Origin: Actinomycetota bacterium
GTDB lineage: Bacteria; Actinomycetota; Acidimicrobiia; Acidimicrobiales; Acidimicrobilacustridaceae
Length of the DNA: 35,350 nt
Direction: 5' to 3'
Assembly (NCBI GenBank): GCA_009700115.1
Contig: WLMU01000011.1
Coordinates: 1 to 35,350 of the forward strand
Both the position numbers and the translations under genes were made by a program. How positions within the stretch are numbered: position 1 is the stretch's first letter; each line of letters starts with the position of its first letter. Shown piece after piece: positions 24,147 through 31,934 of the stretch. Below the pieces are notes generated by a model, which saw only the letters and a list, made by a program, of their open reading frames with translations, was not told where the DNA came from and made no database searches.

Positions 24147-25291
24147 TGCTGCCGCAGTCAATTTCTTCTCGGGCGTCGAATATGAGTCGGCGTGATCCGA
24201 CGGCCCCACTCCGGCATGTGGATCCAGTGCTTATCGCATGCACCGTGATTCTTTCGATCGTCGGAGTAATTGCCGTGTACAGCGCTACGCGTGGACCAGG
24301 GCCGGATTATTCGAAGGCATACCTGTACAAGCAATCGACATTCATGGTTATCGGTGCAGGAGTAATGGTCGTCTTCAGCATCGTCGACTATCGCAAACTC
24401 CATGACTGGGCGTGGGTGTTTTACGGCATTACAACAGCACTTCTTGTTTTGGTCGTTTCTCCTCTGGGAAGCCAATCCAATGGCGCACAGTCATGGTTTG
24501 CTCTCGGCCCTTTCCAATTGCAACCGGCTGAGTTCGCAAAGCTTTCGTTGATCGGCGCGCTGGCCTTCCTGGTTTCTGAATTTCGAGGCGACATTGATTT
24601 GAGACGGTTGGTCGCCCTTTTGGCCACCGCAGGGTTGCCGATGGCTCTCATCATGCTGCAGCCAGATCTCGGTGAGACATTAATTCTTGTGGTCATAACG
24701 ATGGCGATATTGCTTGTCGGAGGGCTGCCGACGAAGTACATCGTGGCCCTCTCCTTGGTTGGACTGATTGGTGTGTTGGGTGCGCTGAATTCTCCGGTGT
24801 TGGCGGACTATCAGCGCAACCGTTTGACAGCGTTCGTTAACCCAGGTGATAAATCGAACAAAGCGCTCTACAACATCGAACAAAGCCAGCAGGCGATTGC
24901 GAACGGCCGGCTCACCGGTCAGGGCCTTTTCGATGGACCTCAGACCAAGCTTGGCTTTGTGCCGGAACAACAGACCGACTTCATCTTCACCGCCGTCGCT
25001 GAGCAGTTTGGGTTTGTTGGCTCGGCGGTGATGCTGCTGTTGTACGGATTGCTCTGCTATCGAATTTGGCGAATTGCGCAAGTGGCCAAGGACACGTTTG
25101 GTACGTACATCTGTGTGGGTGTGCTCGCCATGTTTGGTTTTTCCGCCTTCGAAAACGTCGGGATGGCGATGGGCATCATGCCGGTGACGGGCATCCCTCT
25201 GCTGTTGATCAGCGCGGGAGGGTCCTCGACGATCACCGCCTTGGCCGCTCTAGGCCTTGTCTTGAACGTCCATATGCGCCGGTTCCAGTAG
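24146..25291 (+). CDS. rodA: RodA, SEDS peptidoglycan glycosyltransferase
   Basis: A polytopic SEDS-family enzyme that polymerises lipid II for side-wall growth together with PBP2. It has 381 residues. Family segments are visible: QLQPAEFAKLSLIGALAF, PDLGETLIL, and the long extracellular stretch through RLTGQGLFDGPQ to PEQQTDFIFTAVAEQFGF, then GIPLLLISAGGSS near the C-terminus. The ATG overlaps the mrdA stop; an internal ATG at 24182 is an alternative that would remove 12 residues. It ends the mreB-rodA operon, followed by a small hairpin. Confidence 0.96.
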   Translation: MLPQSISSRASNMSRRDPTAPLRHVDPVLIACTVILSIVGVIAVYSATRGPGPDYSKAYLYKQSTFMVIGAGVMVVFSIVDYRKLHDWAWVFYGITTALLVLVVSPLGSQSNGAQSWFALGPFQLQPAEFAKLSLIGALAFLVSEFRGDIDLRRLVALLATAGLPMALIMLQPDLGETLILVVITMAILLVGGLPTKYIVALSLVGLIGVLGALNSPVLADYQRNRLTAFVNPGDKSNKALYNIEQSQQAIANGRLTGQGLFDGPQTKLGFVPEQQTDFIFTAVAEQFGFVGSAVMLLLYGLLCYRIWRIAQVAKDTFGTYICVGVLAMFGFSAFENVGMAMGIMPVTGIPLLLISAGGSSTITALAALGLVLNVHMRRFQ

Positions 25292-25292
25292 T

Positions 25293-25306
25293 CGGGGGTG
25301 CCCCCG
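25293..25306 (+). terminator. Small GC hairpin after rodA
   Basis: CGGGG at 25293-25297 pairs with CCCCG at 25302-25306 around a GTGC loop, right after the rodA stop. It is short and has no U-tract, and it sits directly before the -10 box of the next gene, so a weak terminator or no function are both possible. Confidence 0.35.
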
Positions 25307-25307
25307 G

Positions 25308-25313
25308 TAGCAT
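25308..25313 (+). promoter_or_regulatory. Probable -10 box for the radical SAM gene
   Basis: TAGCAT lies 9 bases before the ATG at 25323 with no Shine-Dalgarno. It follows the TAGNNT-plus-start pattern of tig and rplU. Confidence 0.4.
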
Positions 25314-25322
25314 CAATGGCTC

Positions 25323-27275
25323 ATGAACGATGTTTGGCCCCAACTGGAGCCCCTCTTGTCCAAGGTGGCGAAGCCTGCTCGCTACATCGGCCTCGAGGAC
25401 GGAGCTCGTACCCCGCACCATGCTGCCGACAAGGTGGCGTGGTTGCTGTCGTACCCCGACACCTATGAGATCGGGCTGCCGAATCAAGGCCTGCAGATTC
25501 TCTACGAAATCCTTAACGAGAATCCTCACGCGGTAGCCGAGCGGGCCTACGCCCCGTGGACCGATCTCGAAGGTCTTCTGCGCGACCGAAATATTCCGTT
25601 GTTCTCGCTCGACACACATCGGCCTGCGTCTGCGTTCGATCTGATCGGCTTCAACCTTTCGGCTGAACTGACCTACACAAACCTGCTCAACATGGTTGAT
25701 CTCGCTGGTGTGCCGGTACGCAGCGCTGAGCGGCGCCCCGAGCATCCACTCATCGTCGCGGGAGGACACTGCACCTATAACCCCGAGCCGATTGCCGACT
25801 TCCTCGACATTGTCGTGTTGGGCGATGGTGAAGAAGTCATTACCGAAATCAACGAAGTGGTTCGCGACTGGAAACTGTCGGGCCGAACCGATGGCAGCCG
25901 GGAAAATGTCCTTCGTGAGCTGTCACACATCGTCGGTGTCTATGTCCCGTCGATGTACGAAGTGACCTACGAAGGTGCCGATCTAGTTGCGGTTACACCG
26001 CGTTACAGCGATGTTCCTGAACGAGTCGAAAAGCGCACCGTTGCTGATCTCGCCGAGTTTCCGTACCCCAAGACGCAACTCGTCCCGATCACCGAAGTGG
26101 TTCACGATCGCTTGAATGTTGAAGTGTTCCGTGGATGCACCCGCGGTTGTCGGTTCTGCCAGGCCGGCATGATCACCCGCCCAGTCCGCGAACGACCTGC
26201 CGAGCAAGTTCGGACCATGGTCGAAGAGGGCCTGCGTCGCACTGGTTACGACGAAGTCGCGCTCACATCTCTGTCAACCGCTGATTTCTCCGGAATCGAA
26301 CAGTTGGTTGGCGACATTGTGAAGTCGACCGAGGACGGGCCGCCTGTCTCTGTTTCGCTTCCGAGTCTTCGTGTCGATGCGTTCGGCGTTGGAATCGCCA
26401 CGCAGATTCAACGTGCACGTCGCACTGGACTGACGTTTGCTCCCGAAGCCGGTACATGGCGCATGCGGCAGGTCATTAACAAACTCATCCGCGAGGAAGA
26501 CCTCTACAGCGCAGTCGAGGCGGCGTATTCAAATGGTTGGCGTCGAGTGAAGTTGTATTTCCTCACGGGTTTGCCAACGGAAACCGACGAAGACACGTTG
26601 GGTATCGCTGAACTCGCTCGAAACTGTGTCGAAATAGGCAAGGCCCACACCAAGAGCCCATCGGTCACTGCCTCTGTCGGTGGCTTTGTTCCAAAACCGT
26701 TCACGCCGTTTCAATGGTTCGGCCAAAACACTGTCGAAGAACTCCGCCGCAAGATCAACCTTCTACGCGACGACACCCGTAAGTCTCATGGTGTTCAGGT
26801 GAAGTGGCACGATCCCAAGGCGACACTCGTCGAAGGAATCATGAGCCGAGGCGATCGCCGCGTAGGCGTTGTCATCGAAGAAGTATGGCGACAGGGCGGG
26901 ACCTTCCAAGAGTGGAACGAGCGGTTCGATCTCGACCTTTGGACGAGCGCAATGGCCGCCCACGGCATCGACCCCGACTGGTACGCCTACCGTCACCGCA
27001 CCGAACACGAGGTCCTTCCTTGGGATCACCTCAGCGCGGGTCTGCACAAGGATTTCCTTTGGCAGGACTGGCGAGATGCCCTGGCCGAGGTCGGGCTCCC
27101 TGATTGCCGCTGGACCCCGTGTTATGACTGCGGCGCATGCACCGGGTATTCGATCGAGCACATCGTGGCCTCCGCCACGCCTCCAGCCGGAGGTTCCCAA
27201 GGAACAGGGCAAGACCTCGGTCGTTCTGTTCCCGTGACACTTCTCGGCCGTGCACCCGTCGTGGTGGGCTCGTAA
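25323..27275 (+). CDS. TIGR03960-family B12-binding-type radical SAM protein
   Basis: A 650-residue radical SAM protein of unknown reaction. Residues 1-235 resemble the B12-binding-like front domain of the family. The [4Fe-4S] cluster motif is Cys272, Cys276 and Cys279 in CTRGCRFCQAGM. The barrel continues with the LPSLRVDAF, TFAPEAGTWRMR and KLYFLTGLPTETDED segments. A C-terminal CYDCGAC (Cys600, Cys603, Cys606) may hold a second metal or cluster. The stop overlaps the next gene by one base, and that partner is the usual companion of this family. In actinobacteria the pair lies before the RNase E/L21/L27 genes, so a role linked to RNA or ribosomes has been suspected, but this remains inference. 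Confidence 0.92.
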   Translation: MNDVWPQLEPLLSKVAKPARYIGLEDGARTPHHAADKVAWLLSYPDTYEIGLPNQGLQILYEILNENPHAVAERAYAPWTDLEGLLRDRNIPLFSLDTHRPASAFDLIGFNLSAELTYTNLLNMVDLAGVPVRSAERRPEHPLIVAGGHCTYNPEPIADFLDIVVLGDGEEVITEINEVVRDWKLSGRTDGSRENVLRELSHIVGVYVPSMYEVTYEGADLVAVTPRYSDVPERVEKRTVADLAEFPYPKTQLVPITEVVHDRLNVEVFRGCTRGCRFCQAGMITRPVRERPAEQVRTMVEEGLRRTGYDEVALTSLSTADFSGIEQLVGDIVKSTEDGPPVSVSLPSLRVDAFGVGIATQIQRARRTGLTFAPEAGTWRMRQVINKLIREEDLYSAVEAAYSNGWRRVKLYFLTGLPTETDEDTLGIAELARNCVEIGKAHTKSPSVTASVGGFVPKPFTPFQWFGQNTVEELRRKINLLRDDTRKSHGVQVKWHDPKATLVEGIMSRGDRRVGVVIEEVWRQGGTFQEWNERFDLDLWTSAMAAHGIDPDWYAYRHRTEHEVLPWDHLSAGLHKDFLWQDWRDALAEVGLPDCRWTPCYDCGACTGYSIEHIVASATPPAGGSQGTGQDLGRSVPVTLLGRAPVVVGS

Positions 27276-28006
27276 TGAGGATTCGAGTGCGGTATTCGAA
27301 GCTCGGAAAGATTCGGTTCTCGAGTCATCGCGATATGGCCCGTTGTTGGGAACGCGCGCTTCGACGCGCTGAGCTTCCCGTTTCCATTACCGAAGGTTTT
27401 TCTCCACGCCCGAAGGTTCATTTCGGACTGGCGTTATCTACAAGTCATGAGTCGCTGGGGGAGTACCTCGACATCGATCTGCAAGAACCCGAGGGTTCAA
27501 GCGTCGATCTCGGGGCATTGCCCGAGCGGCTCACGCCGTTCCTCCCACAGGGCGTCGTTGTTGAGGATGTCTCGATCATCGAACGCTCAGAGATGTCTCT
27601 CCAAGAGGCAGTCACGGTTTGCACATGGTTGATTGAAGTTCCAGGAGTGAGTCCTGAACAGCTTGAGATCGATGTGCGCACCATGCTCGATGCCACAACG
27701 CTTCCGGTGATCCGGGAGCGGAAGGGCAAGAAGGTGAACGACGATATTCGTTCCGGAATCATTGATCTTCGGGTCATTGGCGCCACACCTTCTGATGCTC
27801 CTGAACAAGGAGCCGTACTCGAAGCCGAGCTGGCAACCCAGCCGCGCTCCGTGCGTCCAGCAGAACTTCTGGCCGCATTCGACCCGCTCCGCAACGAGGG
27901 GCGCGTCCGCAGAACACACCAATGGATCATCACTGACGGCGCGAGACGGGAACCGATCCCGGCCCACGCGACGGCACGCGCACCTGCACAAGCGGGCGCG
28001 CGATGA
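27275..28006 (+). CDS. TIGR03936/DUF2344 radical-SAM-associated protein
   Basis: A 243-residue partner of the radical SAM gene. The start MRIRVRYSKLGKIRFSSHRD and the following EGFSPRPKVHFGLALSTSHES stretch are diagnostic of the family. A longer frame upstream lies inside the radical SAM gene and is not used; ATG 27275 overlaps the previous stop (TAATG). The C-terminus is low-complexity and Ala-rich (PAHATARAPAQAGAR). The biochemical role is unknown. In some genomes the two are a single fused protein. Confidence 0.9.
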   Translation: MRIRVRYSKLGKIRFSSHRDMARCWERALRRAELPVSITEGFSPRPKVHFGLALSTSHESLGEYLDIDLQEPEGSSVDLGALPERLTPFLPQGVVVEDVSIIERSEMSLQEAVTVCTWLIEVPGVSPEQLEIDVRTMLDATTLPVIRERKGKKVNDDIRSGIIDLRVIGATPSDAPEQGAVLEAELATQPRSVRPAELLAAFDPLRNEGRVRRTHQWIITDGARREPIPAHATARAPAQAGAR

Positions 28007-28021
28007 GAAGGGAACGAAATC

Positions 28022-30034
28022 ATGTCCGACCCCACGGTCGAACCCGGCGCTTCAACGCCGAATCGTCAAGACCATCAATCAGCCGAGAGCGCTCCTTCAG
28101 CAAACACTGAATCAACGCCAAACGCTGCTACAGAACCCGGTCGCTCGGGTGGCCAACCAAGTTCTTCGGGAACCGGTGAAGCGAACGGGTTCGATGGCGA
28201 GACCTCGCCGAGTGGCGACGGTGTGAACCGTCCGCGCCGGCGCCGAGGATCGCGTGGCGGTCGTAATCGCAATCGCTCAGGTGGCGGACAGTCGAATTCG
28301 GCCAATGGTGTGAGCGACGCGGCCGACGGAGAGTCTTCGAGCGCTGACAGCGGTGCCGAGTTGGGTGAGCTTGCCAAGCCGCGAGCACAGCGACCAAGCG
28401 AAGCCGCTGCAGCTCCGAAGCCACAGATTGGCGATAGCCGTCCCGCCCCCGAATCGGAAGGCGCCGAGGCGACTCCGAAGGCCGAGGGTCAAGCCTCTGG
28501 TCAGCCACGAAGCGGCAATCGCCGACGCCGTGGTGGTCGTGGTCGTGGTGGCGGTGGCGGTCAGCACCAAGGCCAGAACGCTCAGAACGCCCAGAACGCC
28601 CAGCAGGGTCAGCAATCGCAGAATGCCCAGCAGAACCAGCCGAAGGGCCAGCAACGCAAGAGCGGGGCACCGAAGCCGGTCGAAGCGATCCTCGGTGGTG
28701 ACGGGCCAGACCTCGACGACGAAACCCTCGAAAAGCGCAAGGGCCGTGAGCGCAACGGTCGCCCAGTAGGGCGCTACATGATGGCGGTCAGCGTTCGTCC
28801 CGAGGCCACTCAAATCGCGGTGCTCGAAGGCCGAAACCTGATCGAGCATTACGTTTCGCGTCCGGCCGATGACGTTGCCCAGATTCACGGCAACATCTAT
28901 CTGGGCAAGGTGCAGAACGTTCTGCCCGGCATGGAAGCCGCCTTTGTCGATATCGCAACGCCCAAGAATGCAGTGCTGTATCGCGGCGACGTGCAGTTCG
29001 ATGCTGACGATGTCGAAGGCTCGGCTGCCAATGCTCGTATCGAGCAGATCTTGAAGCCGCGACAAACGATTATCTGCCAGGTTACGAAGAATCCGATCGC
29101 CCACAAGGGAGCGCGTCTTACTCAAGAGGTGTCGCTTCCTGGTCGCTTTGTTGTGCTTATTCCCAACTCAAGTACCTATGGCATCTCAAAGCGCCTCGAC
29201 GATGGTGAACGCCGTCGCCTTCGAAACATTCTCGACAAGGTGAAGCCGCCGCAGCATGGCGTCATCGTCCGAACAGCAGCCGAAGGGGTGACGTCCGAGG
29301 AGATTTCTTCAGACGTGCGCCGACTCCTGTCACAGTGGGAACAAATCGAGAACCTTGCGAATACCACGCAGGCTCCCGCACTTCTGTATCGCGAGCCCGA
29401 TATGGCTGTTCGAGTCATTCGAGAAGAGTTCAGCGATAACTATCGAAGCGTTGTCATTGACGACGAAGCTCTTTACCGAGATGTGCATGACTACGTCTCA
29501 AGTATTTCTCCAGCGCTTGCTGATCGCATTGAGTTTTACGACCGCTCAACCGAGCCGCTCTCTATTTTCGAACGACATCATGTGCATGAGCAGGTGCACA
29601 AGGCACTCGACCGCAAGGTTTGGTTGCCTTCTGGTGGTTCGTTGATTATTGAGCACACCGAAGCGCTCACCGTGATCGATGTGAACACTGGCAAGAATGT
29701 GGGTTCCAAGAGCCTTGAAGAAACCGTTTACCGGAACAACCTTGAGGCTGCCATCGAGATCGCAAAGCAGTTACGCCTTCGCGATATTGGCGGCATCATC
29801 GTCATTGACTTCATCGATATGGAGATCAAGGGAAACCGCGATGACGTCGTCAAGGTGTTCCGCGAGGCACTTGCTCGAGATAAAACCCGAACCCAAGTGT
29901 TCGATATCTCGGAGCTCGGTCTGGTCGAAATGACCCGCAAACGAATCGGCGAGGGTCTCCTCGAATCTTTCGCGACGCAGTGCCCCGATTGCGAAGGCCG
30001 GGGCGTTCAGATCGACCCGGACCTCTTGGTCTGA
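28022..30034 (+). CDS. rne: Ribonuclease E/G family endoribonuclease
   Basis: A single-strand-specific endoribonuclease for mRNA decay and rRNA/tRNA processing. It has 670 residues. Residues 1-245 are a disordered, Gly/Arg/Gln-rich tail with QNAQNAQNAQ repeats. The S1 RNA-binding domain begins near 250 (GRYMMAVSV and HGNIYLGKVQNVLPGMEAAFVDI). The catalytic magnesium ligands are expected to be Asp553 (DVNTGKN) and Asp596 (first Asp of IDFIDM). The zinc link Cys654-x-x-Cys657 (CPDC) lies near the C-terminus, and only 13 residues follow, so the E. coli-type C-terminal degradosome scaffold is absent. The start is supported by AGAAGGGA upstream. It comes before rplU and rpmA, the normal actinobacterial order. 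Confidence 0.95.
   Translation: MSDPTVEPGASTPNRQDHQSAESAPSANTESTPNAATEPGRSGGQPSSSGTGEANGFDGETSPSGDGVNRPRRRRGSRGGRNRNRSGGGQSNSANGVSDAADGESSSADSGAELGELAKPRAQRPSEAAAAPKPQIGDSRPAPESEGAEATPKAEGQASGQPRSGNRRRRGGRGRGGGGGQHQGQNAQNAQNAQQGQQSQNAQQNQPKGQQRKSGAPKPVEAILGGDGPDLDDETLEKRKGRERNGRPVGRYMMAVSVRPEATQIAVLEGRNLIEHYVSRPADDVAQIHGNIYLGKVQNVLPGMEAAFVDIATPKNAVLYRGDVQFDADDVEGSAANARIEQILKPRQTIICQVTKNPIAHKGARLTQEVSLPGRFVVLIPNSSTYGISKRLDDGERRRLRNILDKVKPPQHGVIVRTAAEGVTSEEISSDVRRLLSQWEQIENLANTTQAPALLYREPDMAVRVIREEFSDNYRSVVIDDEALYRDVHDYVSSISPALADRIEFYDRSTEPLSIFERHHVHEQVHKALDRKVWLPSGGSLIIEHTEALTVIDVNTGKNVGSKSLEETVYRNNLEAAIEIAKQLRLRDIGGIIVIDFIDMEIKGNRDDVVKVFREALARDKTRTQVFDISELGLVEMTRKRIGEGLLESFATQCPDCEGRGVQIDPDLLV
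28574..28640 (+). repeat. Short tandem repeat in the RNase E N-terminal tail
   Basis: Units based on CAGAACGCC repeat here and encode Gln-Asn-Ala runs. The tail is likely flexible, and its length may vary between strains. Confidence 0.8.
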
Positions 30035-30088
30035 GGCGACCCAAACTCCCGCTCCCGGCCCGGGTTTCATAATCTTGGGCCGTGGGGC

Positions 30089-30094
30089 TAGTGT
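30089..30094 (+). promoter_or_regulatory. Probable -10 box for rplU
   Basis: TAGTGT lies 9 bases before the ATG of rplU and no Shine-Dalgarno intervenes. It fits the leaderless pattern of this window. The remaining part of the 69-base gap after rne contains no convincing terminator. Confidence 0.42.
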
Positions 30095-30103
30095 TGCACC
30101 CCT

Positions 30104-30409
30104 ATGTATGCCGTGATCCAGACAGGTGGCAAGCAGTACCGCGTCGAAGAGGGCCAACGACTTGATGTCGAACGCCTCGGCGAGGCTGACGAAGTCACCC
30201 TCACTCCAGTGCTCGTTGTCGATGGTGACACCGTCCTTGCTACTCCCGCGCAACTGGCTGGTGCCAGTGTCTCCGCTCGGGTTGTTGGCGCGGCCAAGGG
30301 TCCCAAGGTCATCGGCTTCACCTACAAGAACAAGGCCAACGAGCGTCGTCGTTGGGGTCATCGTCAGCACTATGCGACGATCGAGATCACCGGCATCAAG
30401 AAGGGCTGA
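30104..30409 (+). CDS. rplU: 50S ribosomal protein L21
   Basis: A 101-residue large-subunit protein that binds 23S rRNA. The start MYAVIQTGGKQYRVEEGQRL, the middle GAAKGPKVIGFTYKNKAN and the C-terminal RRWGHRQHYATIEITGI are the standard L21 pattern. rpmA follows after 3 bases in one operon. Confidence 0.98.
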   Translation: MYAVIQTGGKQYRVEEGQRLDVERLGEADEVTLTPVLVVDGDTVLATPAQLAGASVSARVVGAAKGPKVIGFTYKNKANERRRWGHRQHYATIEITGIKKG

Positions 30410-30412
30410 ACC

Positions 30413-30664
30413 ATGTCAAAGACCAAAGGTGGCGGTTCAACCCGCAACGGACGCGACTCCCAGAGCAAGCGCCTTGGCGTGAAGCGATTTGACGGCCAGG
30501 CCGTCAACGCTGGCACCATCATCGTGCGCCAACGTGGAACTCGTATTCACCCCGGCGAGAACGTCGGCAAGGGTGGAGATGACACGCTTTTCGCTCTCAC
30601 CGAAGGAACCGTCAAGTTTGGATCCCGCAAGGGTCGCAAGCTTGTCGATGTGCATCCCGTCTGA
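30413..30664 (+). CDS. rpmA: 50S ribosomal protein L27
   Basis: An 83-residue protein whose N-terminus reaches the peptidyl transferase centre. The sequence [20 protein letters not shown], then [20 protein letters not shown], is typical. There is no N-terminal extension of the kind cleaved in Firmicutes. It ends 22 bases before a strong palindrome. Confidence 0.98.
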   Translation: MSKTKGGGSTRNGRDSQSKRLGVKRFDGQAVNAGTIIVRQRGTRIHPGENVGKGGDDTLFALTEGTVKFGSRKGRKLVDVHPV

Positions 30665-30686
30665 GCGTCTTGCATAAAAATCTGAT

Positions 30687-30720
30687 CGAAAGCGGACCAA
30701 TTGGTCCGCTTTCGTCGTTT
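30687..30720. terminator. Bidirectional terminator between rpmA and dgt
   Basis: Bases 30687-30714 form a perfect 28-base palindrome (14-base arms around a CAATTG centre). On the plus strand TCGTTTTA follows, and on the minus strand a run of five T bases lies about 9 bases past the stem. It can end both the rplU-rpmA transcript and the convergent dgt transcript. Confidence 0.85.
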
Positions 30721-31844
30721 TAGTCCCGAGTATCAATTCCGAGGGGACGGCGCTCACTGGGCCAATTGAGCAATCGGGTTGCGGTATCGAAGGCGAATCG
30801 GTCGGTCATGCCTGCGACGTAGGTGACAGCGGCGGTGATTGGATCGCCATGCGACACGGTTGGAAGTGACTGCGGGGATGCGATGAAGTGTTCCACGAGG
30901 GCTGTGAGGACATCGATGACCGCTTGACCTTGCTGGATCGAATCATGGCGGTTGTAGATGCGTTCGTAGTTGAAGGAACGCAGCGCAGTTAATGCTGAGG
31001 CCGAGGTGGTGTCCATTCCGATGATGCCGGTGGCAGTGGCAGTGCGAATGACGGCACCGATAAGCGAATGAAGTTGTTGGCGTCGGGTGGCGCCGAGAAC
31101 CTCGGTGACTTCGAGTGGAAGATCAGCCGGGCTGACAATGCCCGTGCTGACGGCGTCTTCAAGATCGTGAGCGCTGTAGGCGCATCGGTCAGCCCAACTC
31201 ACCACGACCCCTTCTGGTGTTAAGGGCGTGGGTCGAGACCATGAGTGATTGCGAATGCCATCGAGAGTTTCGACACAGAGATTGAACGGCTCGAGTACGA
31301 CATCGGCACCCCACACAGCGTGGTGGTAACCGCCAGGTATGAACGCATCGAAGGCATCTTCGCTGGCGTGCCCACCAGGTCCATGGCCGCAATCGTGGCC
31401 GAGTGCGATGGCTTCGGTCAGCGAAACGTTGAGGCCAAGGCCACGTGAAATCGCGGTTGCAACCTGTGCGACTTCAAGCGCATGCGTCAGTCGCGTGCGC
31501 TGGTGGTCGTCCGGAAAAACAAAAACCTGTGTCTTACCCGAAAGGCGCCGAAAAGCAGGCGAGTGCAGAATGCGATCGCGATCGCGTTCGAAACAGGTTC
31601 GGAACTCGTCGGGTTCTTCCTCGGTGGCTCGGTTGCCGGCGCCGAATGATCGAGTTGCGCCCACTGCGAGAAACTCGTGATCTTGGGCTTCGCGTTCTTC
31701 GCGCCTGACGCTGTGGGCGGCAACGGTCGGCGGGGGGCTCTCGCTATGAGCGAGGACGAGGTTCTCTGAGGTTGAGGCTCCCTTCATGGTGCCCACCCAC
31801 TGCTCTTGTCGTGGAGTTCGGGAGGAAGGAGCCTGCTCGTTCAT
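30720..31844 (-). CDS. dgt: dGTP triphosphohydrolase (HD superfamily)
   Basis: Hydrolyses dGTP, or several dNTPs, to the deoxynucleoside and triphosphate, controlling the dNTP pool. It has 374 residues from ATG 31844, which follows AGGA; ATG 31787 is a later option. The diagnostic motif ERDRDRILHSPAFRRLSGKTQVF is at about 86-108. HD-domain metal ligands are visible as His121 (RTRLTHALEVAQ), His150-Asp151 (LGHDCGHGPGG) and the downstream Asp in SWADRCAYSAHD. The first 80 residues are of low complexity. The gene sits reversed between rpmA and obgE, which normally adjoin. It is convergent with rpmA and divergent from obgE with about 90 bases between starts. Confidence 0.93.
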   Translation of the reverse strand: MNEQAPSSRTPRQEQWVGTMKGASTSENLVLAHSESPPPTVAAHSVRREEREAQDHEFLAVGATRSFGAGNRATEEEPDEFRTCFERDRDRILHSPAFRRLSGKTQVFVFPDDHQRTRLTHALEVAQVATAISRGLGLNVSLTEAIALGHDCGHGPGGHASEDAFDAFIPGGYHHAVWGADVVLEPFNLCVETLDGIRNHSWSRPTPLTPEGVVVSWADRCAYSAHDLEDAVSTGIVSPADLPLEVTEVLGATRRQQLHSLIGAVIRTATATGIIGMDTTSASALTALRSFNYERIYNRHDSIQQGQAVIDVLTALVEHFIASPQSLPTVSHGDPITAAVTYVAGMTDRFAFDTATRLLNWPSERRPLGIDTRD

Positions 31845-31920
31845 GGACGAATCCTGCCCTATGGGTGAGACATCTGGGGGACACGAGCTATCTATCTGCG
31901 GACATGGCTCCCCAAACCCG

Positions 31921-31926
31921 TAGGCT
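31921..31926 (+). promoter_or_regulatory. Probable -10 box for obgE
   Basis: TAGGCT lies 8 bases before the GTG of obgE with no Shine-Dalgarno between. The divergent dgt start is 77 bases to the left. It suggests that obgE has a promoter of its own because the usual readthrough from rpmA is broken. Confidence 0.45.
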
Positions 31927-31934
31927 CTCCGGTC

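Noticed and set aside
28277-29125. Minus-strand open frame (282 codons) inside rne
   Set aside because: It is a shadow of the rne coding frame, with Thr/Leu runs that come from the complementary low-complexity tail.
30035-30088. Possible terminator between rne and rplU (GGCCC and GGGCC)
   Set aside because: The stem is 5 base pairs with a loop of about 15 bases and no U-tract, too weak to call.
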